From positions 280,186 through 344,185 of the forward strand of contig JAANDG010000092.1 in assembly GCA_036852015.1 (NCBI GenBank): a stretch of DNA of 64,000 nucleotides, read 5' to 3'. Origin of the DNA: Pelodera strongyloides (Eukaryota; Nematoda; Chromadorea; Rhabditida; Rhabditidae). Under the pieces are notes generated by a model. That model saw only the letters and a program-made list of their open reading frames with translations. It ran no database searches and was not told the origin of the DNA. The position numbers were made by a program, and so were the translations under genes. Of the stretch, positions 63,101 through 64,000 are shown one piece after another. How positions within the stretch are numbered: the first letter of the stretch is position 1; each line of letters opens with the position of its first letter.

Positions 63101-64000
63101 AATAAAAAACGAACGTTAAAGTAGGCGGTTTTTGCATAATTCCTTTATAAATAATTATCGAATAATAAAACGGGACCGAGTTTCAGTCAAGTTTTTTTTT
63201 TCAAGATTTCATAATTTCATAAAACACACCTATACACCTCTCTGGTAGCCGACGGGCCTATGTCCCGTTCCACTTTCACGGGCCAGGAACGTAAACCCAC
63301 ATGCGTTCCTGGCACGTGTTACTGGAACGGGACATAGCGCGCAAATAGACGGAACGGAAAGTAGCACGCAGTTAGTGGAACGGGACATAGGGTACAAAAG
63401 TTGGAACGGAACATAGGAAATTTTTACTAGAACGGAACATGGGTCACAAATACTGAAACGGAACATAGGTTATGATAAAAAATTTTATTCAACTAGCAAT
63501 TCAAGGTAGATAACAAAAAGGGTGAGGATTCATACCTAACGCTGTACAAAGCAAAATTAGCGAGGAAAAGAAAGATACCTTAGCTAAAAATAGATAGCAG
63601 AATTTCAGCAAACTGGAACATAACACAGCGCTAAGTCGCCTGGGGCTACTCTAAAAACGGAATTTTACACTTGTGCTGGTTAATAGAAGGGCAGTACCAT
63701 GATCTAGCTTACTAACTAAAACAGCTCGGGCTGAAACTAATCCTAGGTGAATTAGAGGTCGGTCACCTCGAAAGCTAAAGTTTGGCTCAAAATAAAAGGA
63801 GTGACAACTACCACCAGTCAAAGACGAAAAACACATTACAATCTGACAATTGTAAACAACTTAAGGATTAAAATAAAAGAGAAGGGAAAAACTTTTCGCA
63901 ACTACAATATAAAATAAAACTAACTGTAAAGATAATCAAACCCAAACTACAAAGGAAACAAGGACAACTGGCAACGACAAATTACAGGTTAAACTTAATC
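60149..64000. other. Terminal region, no supported gene
   Basis: A-rich sequence on the plus strand, with minus-strand open frames up to 105 codons. One of them (62301-61987) begins with a signal-peptide-like MFVSVLFFRALIVALPLF but has no recognisable family. It probably includes the intron or upstream part of the membrane-protein gene. The only clear structure is the minisatellite at 63.25-63.47 kb. Confidence 0.6.
63256..63471. repeat. 26-27 bp minisatellite GGAACGGNACATAGG with an inverted leading copy
   Basis: The core motif occurs at about 63324, 63351, 63377, 63403, 63429 and 63456, spaced 26-27 bases, each followed by a variable half. Before the array the motif occurs inverted (CCTATGTCCCGTTCC near 63257). 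Together with CCAGGAACG / CGTTCCTGG this forms a large imperfect hairpin, about 63257-63338. Confidence 0.85.

Noticed and set aside
1..64000. Trematode or schistosome origin
   Set aside because: Considered because of AT-richness and tRNA-headed repeats. The splice-site style and the possible CUB-like gene favour a nematode, though neither is proven.

Overview
The window is a stretch of AT-rich animal nuclear DNA. Genes are split into many short exons by small to very large introns, with no bacterial-style operons. Donors of the GTTAG/GTTTG/GTTGG type beside GTAAG/GTGAG, T-rich acceptors ending TTTAG or TTTCAG, and a secreted beta-rich protein loosely like nematode CUB-like proteins point to an invertebrate, most likely a nematode. 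That assignment is inference. I rebuilt gene models by hand from splice sites, reading phase and family similarity; exon phases agree across every joint listed.

Layout. (1) 1-4125, minus: equilibrative nucleoside transporter, 13 exons, C-terminus cut by the window edge. (2) 4126-14003: about 9.9 kb between divergent genes with no supported coding sequence, holding a pyrimidine tract and a palindromic hairpin element. (3) 14004-51324, plus: a Caskin-type neuronal scaffold gene filling about 37 kb, with ankyrin repeats, an SH3 domain, a low-complexity linker, two SAM domains, a proline-rich tail and a Caskin C-terminal motif. The extreme N-terminus was not found. Phase-compatible optional exons suggest several isoforms. 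Its introns carry three tandem tRNA-Leu(AAG) genes on the opposite strand, a Pol III tRNA-like unit, GC-rich hairpins and microsatellites. (4) 52293-54228, plus: complete homocysteine S-methyltransferase, 8 exons. (5) 54643-56636, minus: unidentified secreted-type protein, convergent with the previous gene, first exon not found. (6) 59044-60148, minus: C-terminal exons of an unidentified protein ending in a single membrane anchor. (7) 60149-64000: no supported gene, but a 26-27 bp minisatellite with inverted copies at 63.25-63.47 kb.

The genes look functionally unrelated: nucleoside uptake, synaptic scaffolding, methionine/one-carbon metabolism and two unknowns. I do not see a new multi-gene system. 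The most interesting signals are the isoform structure of the Caskin gene (an SH3 domain split by an intron that contains a large alternative exon), a partial exon duplication in the transporter that lost its splice donor, the intronic tRNA cluster with one B-box mutant, and several unexplained hairpin and repeat structures.
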